Notes: generated by a model from the letters alone, not told the origin. A DNA stretch of 14,889 nucleotides from Anaerolineae bacterium CG2_30_64_16 (GCA_001871755.1 MNXL01000024.1:1-14889); one strand, 5' to 3'; positions 1 to 7,723 are shown, numbered from the stretch's first letter. Made by a program: numbers and translations.

Positions 1-23
1 CTCCGGCCGCAACCGAACCTATC

Positions 24-83
24 ACCACAAAGGCACAAAAACACGAAGGTCTCAAAGGCTTTGTGTCTTGGTGTCTTCGTGGT
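24..83. repeat. 60-bp imperfect palindrome
   Basis: Two 25-base arms (24-48 and 59-83) are inverted copies matching at 20 of 25 positions by eye, with a 10-base loop at 49-58. The arms are built from CACAAAG, ACACGAAG and TTCGTGGT. It lies just past the stop of the gene ending at 101, so a minus-strand transcript could fold there, but no U-run follows and I do not call it an intrinsic terminator. From memory, similar sequences are dispersed in many environmental bacterial genomes as REP/MITE-like elements; I cannot check that here. Confidence 0.6.
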
Positions 84-100
84 AAGGAAGATTCTCGCGA

Positions 101-631
101 TCAACGCAAATGTCGCGGGGTAATACTATAGAAGGGTACTGGCTGGCAAAACGCCGCGATTTCAGCGCGCACACAGTGTCCGATTACCAGCTTACCTTCC
201 GCAGCCGCCACTCCCAAAATCCTCGCACAAAAAACAAGGTATTGTCCCTCATTTGACTTGATGAGGTGATCAAAATTTGGGTATTTGAGTATTTGATGTA
301 CTGAAGTTTCGGTATCGTGCGTTGCCGCAGTGGCGACCGATAGCACATGGTAACGCGGGTCGTCGCGGCCGGCGTTGCCCAGCTCCATCTCGAACTCCTG
401 GCACCAGTTGGACACATATTCCGACAAGCCCTGATACCGCCGGTCGAAGTCCGCGGTGCCGCGGATATCGGTTGCCGTCAACTGCTTGACAGCCTCCCAC
501 GCCCGGAGCCATTTGTCGCAGCCTGCCGCGGTCTGGCCGTGCCAGATCAGCCGATAGCCTGCGCGGATGGTGGTGTTGAGCTGGCGTTGGTCTTCCGACC
601 GTGTGGAATCCTGGGTCAGCCTTGTCTCCAT
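101..631 (-). CDS. SEC-C-associated-type hypothetical protein, C-terminus replaced
   Basis: The 176-residue frame starts at ATG 631, with a strong AAGGAGG ribosome binding site about 7 bases upstream. Residues 25-90 resemble the N-terminal region of proteins often annotated as SEC-C/zinc-chelation or TPR-like hypotheticals: WLRAWEAVK at 41-49 and NWCQEFEMELGNAG at 75-88. That family has no firm biochemical role known to me. After about residue 97 the resemblance ends and base composition changes sharply: the line 481-540 is about 68% GC and the line 241-300 about 33% GC by hand count. The last 75 or so residues therefore look like read-through into unrelated AT-rich DNA, making this a truncated gene with a chance tail. 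It lies 73 bp after the McrC-like fragment. It is probably not a functional full-length protein, although initiation looks intact. Confidence 0.55.
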   Translation of the reverse strand: METRLTQDSTRSEDQRQLNTTIRAGYRLIWHGQTAAGCDKWLRAWEAVKQLTATDIRGTADFDRRYQGLSEYVSNWCQEFEMELGNAGRDDPRYHVLSVATAATHDTETSVHQILKYPNFDHLIKSNEGQYLVFCARILGVAAAEGKLVIGHCVRAEIAAFCQPVPFYSITPRHLR

Positions 632-704
632 GGTCTGGCCTCCTTGCCTCGCGAGCTGCGCTGCGGCGCCGTCATTTCCTTGCCTCGGCCTTGAACCACG
701 CCAG

Positions 705-1232
705 TTACCCGGCTATCCCGGGTTTGCCCATCGCCAGCCACCGCGCATAGGCAACCGCAGCCCGCGCCTGTTGCGCCGTGTGCGGGCTGACCACCAGCCG
801 CTCCAGCCTCAACATATCCACTGGGCGCAGGATCACTTCGGCGCGGCGGCCGCCGGCCAGCGGGTCGCGCACCTCGATGCACGCCTCCTGCGCGGCCGGG
901 TTCAGCGTCGGGTAGAGGATGGCTGCCCGGCCACCGGCCTCGCGGCTGGTAGCGTAGATGACGAGTTGGTAGAGCATCTCGCGCGGCAGCGACAGCTCCC
1001 ACAGGTCACGATACTTCGTGTCGAGCATGGCGGCGATGCGCGTGCCCTCCAGGATGACGAAATCCGGTCGGGGCGCCGGCGCGCGGTGACCTCGAGGATT
1101 GCGGCGGACGTCGTAAGCCAGCATCCCCTGCAGGCGGTGCTCGTCGCGCACGGTGCAGTCGGGCAGGTGCTCGTGCAGGTAGCGGTGCATGTAACGATCT
1201 AGCTTCTTCTTCTCTGACTCGATCATCCACGC
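705..1232 (-). pseudogene. McrC-like restriction nuclease, C-terminal fragment
   Basis: From ATG 1226 a 173-residue frame carries a PD-(D/E)XK nuclease core of McrC type: RPDFVI (residues 53-58, Asp55), then DTKY (69-72, Asp69 and Lys71), then a Q-x3-Y element (YQLVIYA, 86-92). McrC proteins are the nuclease subunit of the McrBC modification-dependent restriction system and are usually above 400 residues, so the N-terminal half is missing. No McrB GTPase is visible. The frame can be read a few codons upstream of 1226, to about 1232, where it meets a decarboxylase fragment in another frame. The ATG at 1226-1224 overlaps the TGA at 1225-1223 that ends the reading frame opened by the upstream integrase start (ATGA), so coupled translation of the nuclease piece is possible. 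I regard it as a remnant, possibly still translated. Confidence 0.65.
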
Positions 1233-1482
1233 GTTCGATGACGTCCACCTCCTCCAGGCTGTCGATGGTAAGCCGACAGCCGGTCGCGATGCTGCGACGG
1301 ATATGGTCTTCGTCCTTGGGCACGCCGTTGACGGAGATCAGCTCCGGCGGGCAGCCGGCGTTCAGTGCCATGGTCAACTCGCCCCCCGAGTAGATGTCGC
1401 AGCTGTACCCCTCGTCTACCAGGACCCGTTGGATGGCAGCGAGCCAGTTGGCCTTGGACGCGGGCATGACGACCACCGGGCC
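1228..1482 (-). pseudogene. PLP-dependent decarboxylase (LysA/ODC-like) internal fragment
   Basis: About 85 codons read as the start of the alanine-racemase-fold barrel of group III/IV PLP decarboxylases (diaminopimelate, ornithine or carboxynorspermidine decarboxylase). Visible are PASKANW, where the lysine corresponds to the Schiff-base Lys of the 'KAN' motif, DIYSGGELTMAL, a PPELISVNG strand, PKDEDHIRRSI and LTIDSLEEVDVIERV. A complete enzyme has about 400 residues; here both ends are gone. The fragment's frame differs from those of the integrase piece before it and the McrC piece after it, so it cannot be a domain of a fusion protein. No start codon or ribosome binding site is apparent at its edge. 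Which decarboxylase it came from cannot be decided. Confidence 0.65.
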
Positions 1483-1702
1483 GCCGGTTGATGCCGGCTG
1501 GCTTGCGGCCCTGGTCGAGCAGGGCTTGCCGGTACTTCTGCAGGTCAAAAAAGGTGACCTCGACCGGCTCAGGGTTTCGGCCCAGGCGTTCCGCCAGCCA
1601 GACGAAGAACGCGGCGACGTCGCCAGTGTAGGCCTCGACTGTGTGTTCGCTGCGGTCGGCGCCCCGCAGATGCTCGGCGAACAGATCCAGGTAGTTGCTC
1701 AT
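1481..1702 (-). pseudogene. Tyrosine recombinase N-terminal (SAM-like) fragment
   Basis: The frame opens at ATG 1702 with a GAGGG ribosome binding site about 8 bases upstream and runs 74 recognisable residues. These match the core-binding domain of phage/XerC-type tyrosine recombinases: YLDLFAEHLRG, SEHTVEAYTGDVAAFFVWL, DLQKYRQALL and KPAGINRR at 67-74, where homologues continue into the next helix. Beyond NRR the sequence switches abruptly to the decarboxylase fragment. The catalytic domain with its R-H-R-Y residues is absent, so no recombinase activity is possible. Translation would continue out of frame to TGA at 1225-1223, giving a nonsense tail. A good promoter lies about 100 bp upstream (1804-1832). 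Confidence 0.7.
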
Positions 1703-1803
1703 GAGTGTGCCCTCGCTTGGCAGCGTTTTATGCGATGGGTTTTGAGCAGGTTCTCAAGCCCAAAATCGACCATAAATGGCGCAAAATAGCCTTGTAAGAG
1801 TCA

Positions 1804-1832
1804 ATTTTACCACGTTTCAAAACACGGGTCAA
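1804..1832 (-). promoter_or_regulatory. Sigma-70-type promoter
   Basis: On the minus strand, TTGACC at 1832-1827 and TAAAAT at 1809-1804 are separated by exactly 17 bases, with one and one mismatch to the TTGACA/TATAAT consensus. It sits in the 180-bp gap between the NTPase stop (1883) and the integrase fragment start (1702), giving a predicted leader of roughly 95 bases. It is the best promoter I can see in the window. It would drive the integrase/decarboxylase/McrC remnants and perhaps the gene at 631-101. Confidence 0.6.
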
Positions 1833-1853
1833 CGCATAAAGAATGGTTATGCG
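1833..1853. promoter_or_regulatory. CGCATAA inverted repeat abutting the -35 box, possible operator
   Basis: CGCATAA (1833-1839) and TTATGCG (1847-1853) form a perfect 7-base inverted repeat with a 7-base spacer, touching the upstream edge of the -35 hexamer. A third copy, TTATGCG, lies at 1728-1734 in the leader of the integrase fragment. The placement is typical of a regulator binding site, but no cognate regulator is identified. Confidence 0.35.
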
Positions 1854-1882
1854 AGGACTCATTACATGGATGATCGCGGCGG

Positions 1883-4800
1883 TTATGGAGTCACGATCGG
1901 CAAGCGCGCCGGCTTGATCAGCCACTCCACGTCGGCTTCGATGAAGTCGCCCCAGCCCACCGTGCCATCGCGAGCTACCGCAAACCACTTCTTGGTGGCG
2001 TCGCGCCCCACGACCTGGATGCACTCCCCGGCCTTGATCTCCGCGATGCGAGCAGCATCCCAAGCCGGCTGCTCGAGCAGCGGCATACCATTATAACTCT
2101 GCCAGACCGCACTGGCCGTGCGGCCCGGCCATTTCACAGCGCACCACAGACGCAGGGGCGCTACCCGCCAGGGCTGCGCCTGAGAGGTGAAGATGAGCAG
2201 CGCGGCCAGGAGCGCGCCGCTCAATGCCAGGCAGCGCAGGGCACGTTGCCGATTGCTCAGTTTGTCCGCTCGGTTGCGGAACGCCGCGGGGAACGCGATG
2301 CGCAAGCCGTAGAGGAAGGCAGCCAGCGACACAGCCAGCATCAGGGTCGAGTGGAGCCAGCCAGAGATGTTGAGGTAGATACCGTACAGGAGCGGGTAGA
2401 GGAAGTTCTCGGCCGTGAATCTGTCACGCAACCCGCTGGTTGCGTTGGGCCTGAAAAGCCAATAGGCCAGGAGCAGGAGCAAGCTCAGCAGGACACCGGC
2501 AGCCACCGTTTTCATGGCCACCCAGAGCGCATGGCGGATGAGGGAGCGCGGGGGGACGTAGATGTTCAGCGACAGGGTCATCACCAGCAGCAAGAGGAGG
2601 GTGAGCAGCGGCGTGTCGAGCCAGTTGATCAAGTAGGATGGCGACAAGAAGCCGCCGTGGACCGAAGCAATGAGATCAGGTCGGCCCAGATCCTCTGCCA
2701 GGGTAATCAACGCGAAGATCAGTGCGACCAGGCTGCCCGCGACTGCGGCCAGCACTCGGTCGCGACGGGTCAGCGGCCTATCATCCACCAGTTGCCGGCG
2801 TGCGAAGAGGTATAGCAGTACCGCCAGCGCGACGACATGATCAAAGAGGGAGAGCGGCAGCGACGGCGGCGTCAAAGGACTGATCGGCAGCCGCGGCGCC
2901 TGCAATAAGAGGCCCCAGAACGCGGACGTGAGCACTGCCGCCAGGGTTGTACCCAGGTAGATCAGCAGCAGCACCAGCGCGAACTCGCCGCGGTACCCCC
3001 AGATCAGTTGGGCCGCTGCGGTCAGGCGCACCCGCGCCCGGCCCGCTTGCAGGTTCTGCGCCACGCGCTGTCCGATCCCGGTCAGGTTGCGGGTGTGCGC
3101 CAGCGCATCCACCAGGTGCTCGCGCGCGGCCGGCGCCAGGGGCTCGCCCAGCAAAGTCGTCAAGGCGGCAATCTGACCGCGCTCGCAGAGCACCTGGGCT
3201 GCGGCGTAACGGATGCTCTGGACCGGATGGTCCAACACCAGCGGACGCAACCGCTCGACCACGGACACTTCGCGCTCACCCGCATCCACCCAGCGCAGCG
3301 CAGCGATGCCCCGAGCCTGCTGTGCCGCATCGTCGATGCCCAGGTAGGCGTCGAGAAACGCCAGCGCTTCATCCAGCGGGACAAACCGCGGCATCCACTC
3401 CTGCAAGTTCTGCCCGTTGTACAGGATGCTATGGAAGATGTAGTCTCGTTGCTGGTCGGTGATGTCATTCGGCCGCGCCTTGAGCCAGCGTTGTGCGGTC
3501 GCCAACGGCTCGCCGCGCAGAAGGGTGTCCGGCAAGATGGGATCGGCCTGCCACGCGTGCAATTGGGGGCCCAGCCGCGACTGACGCCAGGTGAGGAACT
3601 CCCGGTCGCTGTCCACCCAGGCGCCCAGGCGGGTCCAACTGCGCACCAGCGATTCATGCGCCACCTCGACCGTTTCTTCCTGGGTCGTCGGATCGCGATC
3701 CACCACGACCAGCCGGGCCGCGGCCAGGTCGCCGATCACCTGCCAGATCGGCGTGGGGGCGCCCTCGAACGAGGCCTCCAGTTCCTGGCGCGCCACCCGC
3801 CGCCGGGCGTCCTGGGTGTTCACGCCGGGCTGCACCAGGCGCACAAACAGGTTAACCAGCAACTCCTGCTGGTTGCCGCGCGCATACATCTGATAAGTGG
3901 TCTCGGCGGTCTGCGACAGGGCGCCCGCCACACCGCCCAGCGCGTCGTAGGCTTGGTGGGTCAGCTCGCCTGCGCTGCTCTGGCGCTGCCATAGCTCGGT
4001 GAGCGCGAATTGCAGCAGCGGCAGGTTGCCAGGTTGGCCCAGCGCGTCGCGTACCATCCGGTCTACCAGGCCCGGCTCGAACCGGCGTCCTTTGAGTCGA
4101 GCCGGTTCTTCGATCGCGGCGCGCAGATCGCTCTCTGCCAGTGGCGGAACGCTGACCTGGTGCTTGTCCACCCAGCGGCTCAGTTGCGGATCGGCCAGAA
4201 TGTGGTTGTAGAAGTCGGCCCGGACCGCGATCAGGACGTGGATACGAGGATCGGCCTCTGCGGCCGCCAGGATCGCGGCGATGAACTGCTGTTGCGTCGT
4301 TACCGGCACGCCTGTCGCGTAGAGCTCCTCAAACTGATCGGCAACCAAGAGCAGGGCCGCGCCCGGATCGTCGGCCTGGATCTCCACCAGCACCCGTTTG
4401 ACGGCAGCGGGATCGCTCGCCAGGAGCGCAGCTAGATCACCGATGTCCCGTTGGCGTTGGCCGAAGCCCAGCACCCCTTTCAGTTCCACCAGGGCACGCG
4501 CCAACTCCTCCAGCGGGGCCTTGCGGGGAGTAAAGAAAACGTGACGCCAGGGTGTCTCATCCTTTCTGAGGCTCGGAATCAGGCCCGCCCGCACCACCGA
4601 GGACTTGCCGCTGCCCGACGGCCCCACCACTGCGACAAAGGGTTCCGCTTGCACGGCACTGGTTAAAGTCGTGATCAGATCGTCGCGACCGAAGAAGAAC
4701 GCTGCATGCGTCACGTCGAACGGTTCCAGGGAACGGTAGGGACACTCGGTGTCGGCCAGGAGATGGGCCATCCGGCGTTTGAGGTCATCCTGCCGGGCCA

Positions 4801-4939
4801 ACAGTTCGCGTTCGTTCTTGACGAGATCCAGCGGCACGCTGGTGGCCTCGACGTATTCCGACTTACGCTCTTCGATCAGCCGGAGGCTCTCTGTGACGTT
4901 CGCCAGTTGCGCTTCAAGTGATTTACGTGTGTCGTTCAT
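1883..4939 (-). CDS. Module A-nSTAND1 NTPase with 7 TM helices and SH3b-like tail
   Basis: I start it at ATG 4939, preceded by GGGAGG, giving 1018 residues. An in-frame ATG 12 codons upstream has no good site. Residues 1-60 are a coiled coil with module A (LRLIEERKSEYV at 19-30, VPLDLV at 35-40). CPYRSLEPF at 66-74 and FFFGRDDLI open an nSTAND1 NTPase: Walker A GPSGSGKS at 106-113, Walker B LLLVADQFEE at 196-205, and RADFYNH near 230. STAND enzymes are signal-transducing ATP/GTP switches that assemble on ligand sensing. Residues 560-645 look HEAT-like. Seven hydrophobic segments follow (about 653-678, 699-714, 729-749, 775-795, 804-829, 861-882, 903-919). Residues 938-1010 resemble a bacterial SH3 domain (GECIQVVGR, GWGDFI). 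It lies 73 bp after the caspase gene and shares module A with it, so partnership is likely. What it senses is unknown. Confidence 0.85.
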   Translation of the reverse strand: MNDTRKSLEAQLANVTESLRLIEERKSEYVEATSVPLDLVKNERELLARQDDLKRRMAHLLADTECPYRSLEPFDVTHAAFFFGRDDLITTLTSAVQAEPFVAVVGPSGSGKSSVVRAGLIPSLRKDETPWRHVFFTPRKAPLEELARALVELKGVLGFGQRQRDIGDLAALLASDPAAVKRVLVEIQADDPGAALLLVADQFEELYATGVPVTTQQQFIAAILAAAEADPRIHVLIAVRADFYNHILADPQLSRWVDKHQVSVPPLAESDLRAAIEEPARLKGRRFEPGLVDRMVRDALGQPGNLPLLQFALTELWQRQSSAGELTHQAYDALGGVAGALSQTAETTYQMYARGNQQELLVNLFVRLVQPGVNTQDARRRVARQELEASFEGAPTPIWQVIGDLAAARLVVVDRDPTTQEETVEVAHESLVRSWTRLGAWVDSDREFLTWRQSRLGPQLHAWQADPILPDTLLRGEPLATAQRWLKARPNDITDQQRDYIFHSILYNGQNLQEWMPRFVPLDEALAFLDAYLGIDDAAQQARGIAALRWVDAGEREVSVVERLRPLVLDHPVQSIRYAAAQVLCERGQIAALTTLLGEPLAPAAREHLVDALAHTRNLTGIGQRVAQNLQAGRARVRLTAAAQLIWGYRGEFALVLLLIYLGTTLAAVLTSAFWGLLLQAPRLPISPLTPPSLPLSLFDHVVALAVLLYLFARRQLVDDRPLTRRDRVLAAVAGSLVALIFALITLAEDLGRPDLIASVHGGFLSPSYLINWLDTPLLTLLLLLVMTLSLNIYVPPRSLIRHALWVAMKTVAAGVLLSLLLLLAYWLFRPNATSGLRDRFTAENFLYPLLYGIYLNISGWLHSTLMLAVSLAAFLYGLRIAFPAAFRNRADKLSNRQRALRCLALSGALLAALLIFTSQAQPWRVAPLRLWCAVKWPGRTASAVWQSYNGMPLLEQPAWDAARIAEIKAGECIQVVGRDATKKWFAVARDGTVGWGDFIEADVEWLIKPARLPIVTP

Positions 4940-4954
4940 GCCGCCTCCCATTGC

Positions 4955-4990
4955 TGTCATTTTGAGGGCGCGCACGCCCGAAGAATCTCG
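4955..4990. repeat. Dispersed-type intergenic element with small hairpin
   Basis: The gap between caspase and NTPase genes contains a TGTCAT...AAGAATCTCG sequence that resembles, from memory, short elements scattered between genes in many environmental bacteria. Inside it GGGCG (4966-4970) and CGCCC (4975-4979) can pair around CGCA. No U-run follows on the minus strand, so it is not a convincing terminator. At most it could modulate mRNA processing between the two genes. Confidence 0.35.
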
Positions 4991-5012
4991 CCGCTGTCTC
5001 CTCTTCTCCCCA

Positions 5013-6008
5013 TCAACCCCCGATGCCCAACCTGTGCTCCAACTCCGCGATGTGCGTCTCGGTCTGGCGCTTGCTCCTCACCAACTGCAGCGGCACCGCG
5101 GTGAACTCCACGAACTCGCTCATGCGTTCCTCGATCAGCATCAGGTTCTCGCGGTAGTTGCTCCACTGGACGCGCCAACTGGCGAGCTGGGCATCACCGA
5201 GGCCGGCGGAGATGGGCGCGCCCGTGTCCCATTCCAGCGTCTTGGGCGACTTGTCGCCACCAGCGTAGTAGGCCAGGGTGAAGTTGTCCTCCAGGTTGCT
5301 GACCTTGATGATGGGGTTCTGCTTCTCGCCGGTGCGAGCCGGCACCTTGCGGCCGACCCACATGGCGGTGTCTAGCACGCGGGCGTAGCCATCCCGTTCG
5401 AACGCGCCATAGCCGGCTAGCGCCTTAAGCAGTTCGTCGGTGAAGACGCTGTAGGGCGCGCCGGTGTACGAGAATTCGTCCTTGCGCGACGATGCGATCA
5501 GCACGCGGCCGCCGCCGGCTTTGAGCGCGTCGAACATGCCGGGCGGCGCGGGCGATTGGGGGAAGGATAGTGCGGATGGATCCTTGGCGTCGCCGATGCC
5601 GCCGGCCTTGCAGCAGTCCAGCAGCACTAGCAGCTTGCGGGCCTGGATGGCGCGCAGCTTATCGGTGAACTCCGCGCCAGAGACCGCCGTACCGGGCAAG
5701 TCCGCAGTGTTGTAGCCATAGGGCAGGAAGTAGTAGCCGGGCGTCTCGGTGCCGTGCCCCGAAAAGTAAACCACTGCGGTGGCATCGGGATCGGCCTTGA
5801 CCTGTATCGTCAGTTGATCCAACGCCTTCAGGACATCGCCGCGGCGGGCATCCGGCCCGGTCAGCAGTTGCAACTGCTCGGATGGATAGGCGCAGCGGGA
5901 TGGGTCGCGCAGCAACGTCGCGACCCCCTGTGCGTCGGTGATGGTCACGGGCAAATCGGCGCCCATGCCGATAACGACAGCGTAGCCGTGGGTGAAAAGG
6001 TCCGACAT
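5013..6008 (-). CDS. Caspase-fold (C14) peptidase with C-terminal module A
   Basis: The protein has 331 residues. It starts at ATG 6008 with AGGAGG 8-9 bases upstream, 15 bp after the adaptor stop. Residues 8-245 form a caspase/metacaspase-type domain: strand YAVVIGMG, catalytic-His motif YFSGHG (His85), and catalytic-Cys motif LLDCCKAGG (probably Cys133, with Cys132 beside it). IASSRKDEFSY follows at 171-181. Both dyad residues are present, so the enzyme should be active; such peptidases cleave after basic or acidic residues and serve as effectors of bacterial cell-suicide systems. Residues 284-327 are module A (LMLIEERMSEFV at 289-300, VPLQLV at 305-310), the same unit found at the NTPase N-terminus and inside the adaptor. 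I infer homotypic or heterotypic module A contact that activates the protease. The protein has no signal peptide or TM helix and is presumably cytosolic. Confidence 0.88.
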   Translation of the reverse strand: MSDLFTHGYAVVIGMGADLPVTITDAQGVATLLRDPSRCAYPSEQLQLLTGPDARRGDVLKALDQLTIQVKADPDATAVVYFSGHGTETPGYYFLPYGYNTADLPGTAVSGAEFTDKLRAIQARKLLVLLDCCKAGGIGDAKDPSALSFPQSPAPPGMFDALKAGGGRVLIASSRKDEFSYTGAPYSVFTDELLKALAGYGAFERDGYARVLDTAMWVGRKVPARTGEKQNPIIKVSNLEDNFTLAYYAGGDKSPKTLEWDTGAPISAGLGDAQLASWRVQWSNYRENLMLIEERMSEFVEFTAVPLQLVRSKRQTETHIAELEHRLGIGG

Positions 6009-6023
6009 GGTGGATGCCTCCTA

Positions 6024-7703
6024 TTAATCCAAAAGCCAGGCCAAGATATTCCGGAATAACTGCTGGTTCCCACAGAGCGGGTGGTCGATGAAGGCGTCCA
6101 GAAACATCTTCCAGCTCCCAGCTACAACGACTTTGCTGCGGGTCGACGCGGCCAGGACGGTGGCGGGGCCGAGGCCCCGCTCCATGTAGCGCTGGATGTG
6201 GATGCCCACGCCCAGGGGGACCGGTTCCAGGATCACGCTGTCTGGCCGCGACTGGAGCACGCTGACCGCGACCCCTTCAGCAACGTACAAAGAGCAAGAT
6301 GAAACCGCGAGCGCGCTAGCGACGTCTTTGACCAACGCGGCCCGGACGTTTGCTGCCGGTTGGCCGATCTCGTCTTCTACTGGCAGCACTTCGACTGCGC
6401 TGGGCGACGTGGGCAGACAGTCGGCGCCCTGGCTGAAGCCGTCGCCCGGCTTGGCGTTGGCCGGCATCACGACGTCCCGGTTGAAGACGATACCGTATTC
6501 TTCCAACAGACGATTAAGGTTGGCCTCATGATGCCAGTCGCCGGTGTAGGCGCTGAGCACCAGGAGACCGCCGCCTGCGCGCACGAAGGCTCGCACAGCC
6601 CGGATTTCGTCGTCGGCCAGTTGGGTCTTGCCCTGTGGCCCCATCGGTAACACGAAGGCGCGATGCCCGCTAAGGGTTGCGTCGCTGATGACGGCGCCGC
6701 CGCTCAGAAAGGCCACGCGACCGCGCACCGCTGTGATGGCGGCGATCCTGCTATAGCCTTTGTTGATCGTGGGCGCCTCAACAAACCAGCGGTCCTGGCC
6801 GTGGGCCTCATCGAAGAGGATGGAAGCTGCCTTGGGGATCGCCGCGGGCCCAGGCTCGGAGGATGTTTGAGAAGCTGCGGGCAGGGCTCTGAGACGCTGC
6901 TCCAGATCGGCAATCCGTGCCTGGATCCCGCGTTCTTCCTTGATCAGTTGGAGCGGAACATCAGTCTCCTGAACGAATTGTGACTTGCGCTCCTCGATCA
7001 GGCGGAGGTTCTCGCGCAACTCGGCCAGTTGGCGCTGGAGAGAGGCTCGCTCCTGTGCCGCGACCCACTCCTTGTCTGTCGGCTCGGCGCCGGTGGTGAA
7101 GCTGAACCTGCAGGTCTCGGCTGAAACACCTTGCAGATCGACGAAACCCGTCCCTGGCGGGTCGTCCGGGTTGACCGTAAAGGTGATGCTGGTGTTGGTA
7201 GGCAACAGCCCAGGGTTGTCGCGCGTGACGGTGTAGATGGCAGGATCGGCGGTATTGTCGAGGATAGCTTTGTTTCCCAGACCGAACCCTCCCTTTTGGC
7301 TGAGACTGCCTCCACCTGGCGCCATCGGCCGATCGAACTGGATGTGAATCGTCATCAGGTCGCGGGGCACGTTGGTCGCGCCGTTGGGCGGGTCTGTACC
7401 GACGACCATGGGGGCCGTCTTTCCCCGTTGTGAATCCCTGGCGGTGCGGCCCGGTGCTGCATCAGTGGCCGTCCCCTGGGTTCCGCTCAACCGAAACTCG
7501 ATCTCAGTCAGATCGGCCAGGACTCGGTCACGTTCGGCAGCCAGGTCGGCGCGACGCTCTTCGAGGACGAGCTTACGCTCCGAGTCCAGCTCGCGGCCGA
7601 CGTCCGTGTCCAGCGCGCTGATGCGTTTGGTCAGGGCATCGTACCGCCGCTGGAGCTCGTCCAGTTGCGTCTTCAGGTGTTTTTCTGTGGCTGCTGTTGG
7701 CAT
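6024..7703 (-). CDS. Adaptor: module B, Ig-like, module A, GIFT/DUF4350-like domain
   Basis: The protein has 559 residues, with ATG 7703 and AAGGAG 6 bases upstream. In order: module B coiled coil (9-72; RRYDALTKRISALDTDVG at 19-36, then DSERKL at 40-45); a low-complexity linker; an Ig-like beta domain of Big_5 type (98-205; TDPPNGATNVP, IQFDRPM, FSFTTG); module A (222-272; LRLIEERKSQFV at 233-244, VPLQLI at 249-254); and a Rossmann-like region (293-559) starting ILFDEAHGQ and containing FVRAGGGLLVLSAYTGDW, resembling DUF4350/GIFT-type amidotransferase-like folds that usually bind ligands rather than catalyse. It is the only protein here with both modules, so I infer it links NTPase and caspase (A) to the TPR and two-TM proteins (B). 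It has no signal peptide, so the Ig domain is probably cytosolic. The function of the C-terminal domain is unknown. It lies 15 bp before the caspase gene. Confidence 0.8.
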   Translation of the reverse strand: MPTAATEKHLKTQLDELQRRYDALTKRISALDTDVGRELDSERKLVLEERRADLAAERDRVLADLTEIEFRLSGTQGTATDAAPGRTARDSQRGKTAPMVVGTDPPNGATNVPRDLMTIHIQFDRPMAPGGGSLSQKGGFGLGNKAILDNTADPAIYTVTRDNPGLLPTNTSITFTVNPDDPPGTGFVDLQGVSAETCRFSFTTGAEPTDKEWVAAQERASLQRQLAELRENLRLIEERKSQFVQETDVPLQLIKEERGIQARIADLEQRLRALPAASQTSSEPGPAAIPKAASILFDEAHGQDRWFVEAPTINKGYSRIAAITAVRGRVAFLSGGAVISDATLSGHRAFVLPMGPQGKTQLADDEIRAVRAFVRAGGGLLVLSAYTGDWHHEANLNRLLEEYGIVFNRDVVMPANAKPGDGFSQGADCLPTSPSAVEVLPVEDEIGQPAANVRAALVKDVASALAVSSCSLYVAEGVAVSVLQSRPDSVILEPVPLGVGIHIQRYMERGLGPATVLAASTRSKVVVAGSWKMFLDAFIDHPLCGNQQLFRNILAWLLD

Positions 7704-7723
7704 ACGTCACTCCTTGTACCATA

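Noticed and set aside
1006..1548. 180-residue minus-strand frame as one protein
   Set aside because: Only about 85 internal codons resemble a decarboxylase. Both ends are out-of-frame readings of the integrase and McrC fragments.
3008..3994. 328-codon open frame on the plus strand
   Set aside because: It is antisense to the nSTAND1 gene, which has Walker motifs and TM helices. The plus-strand product has no family resemblance.
4966..4979. Intrinsic terminator between caspase and NTPase
   Set aside because: The stem is five pairs and no U-run follows on the transcribed strand. The short gap and shared module A favour an operon.
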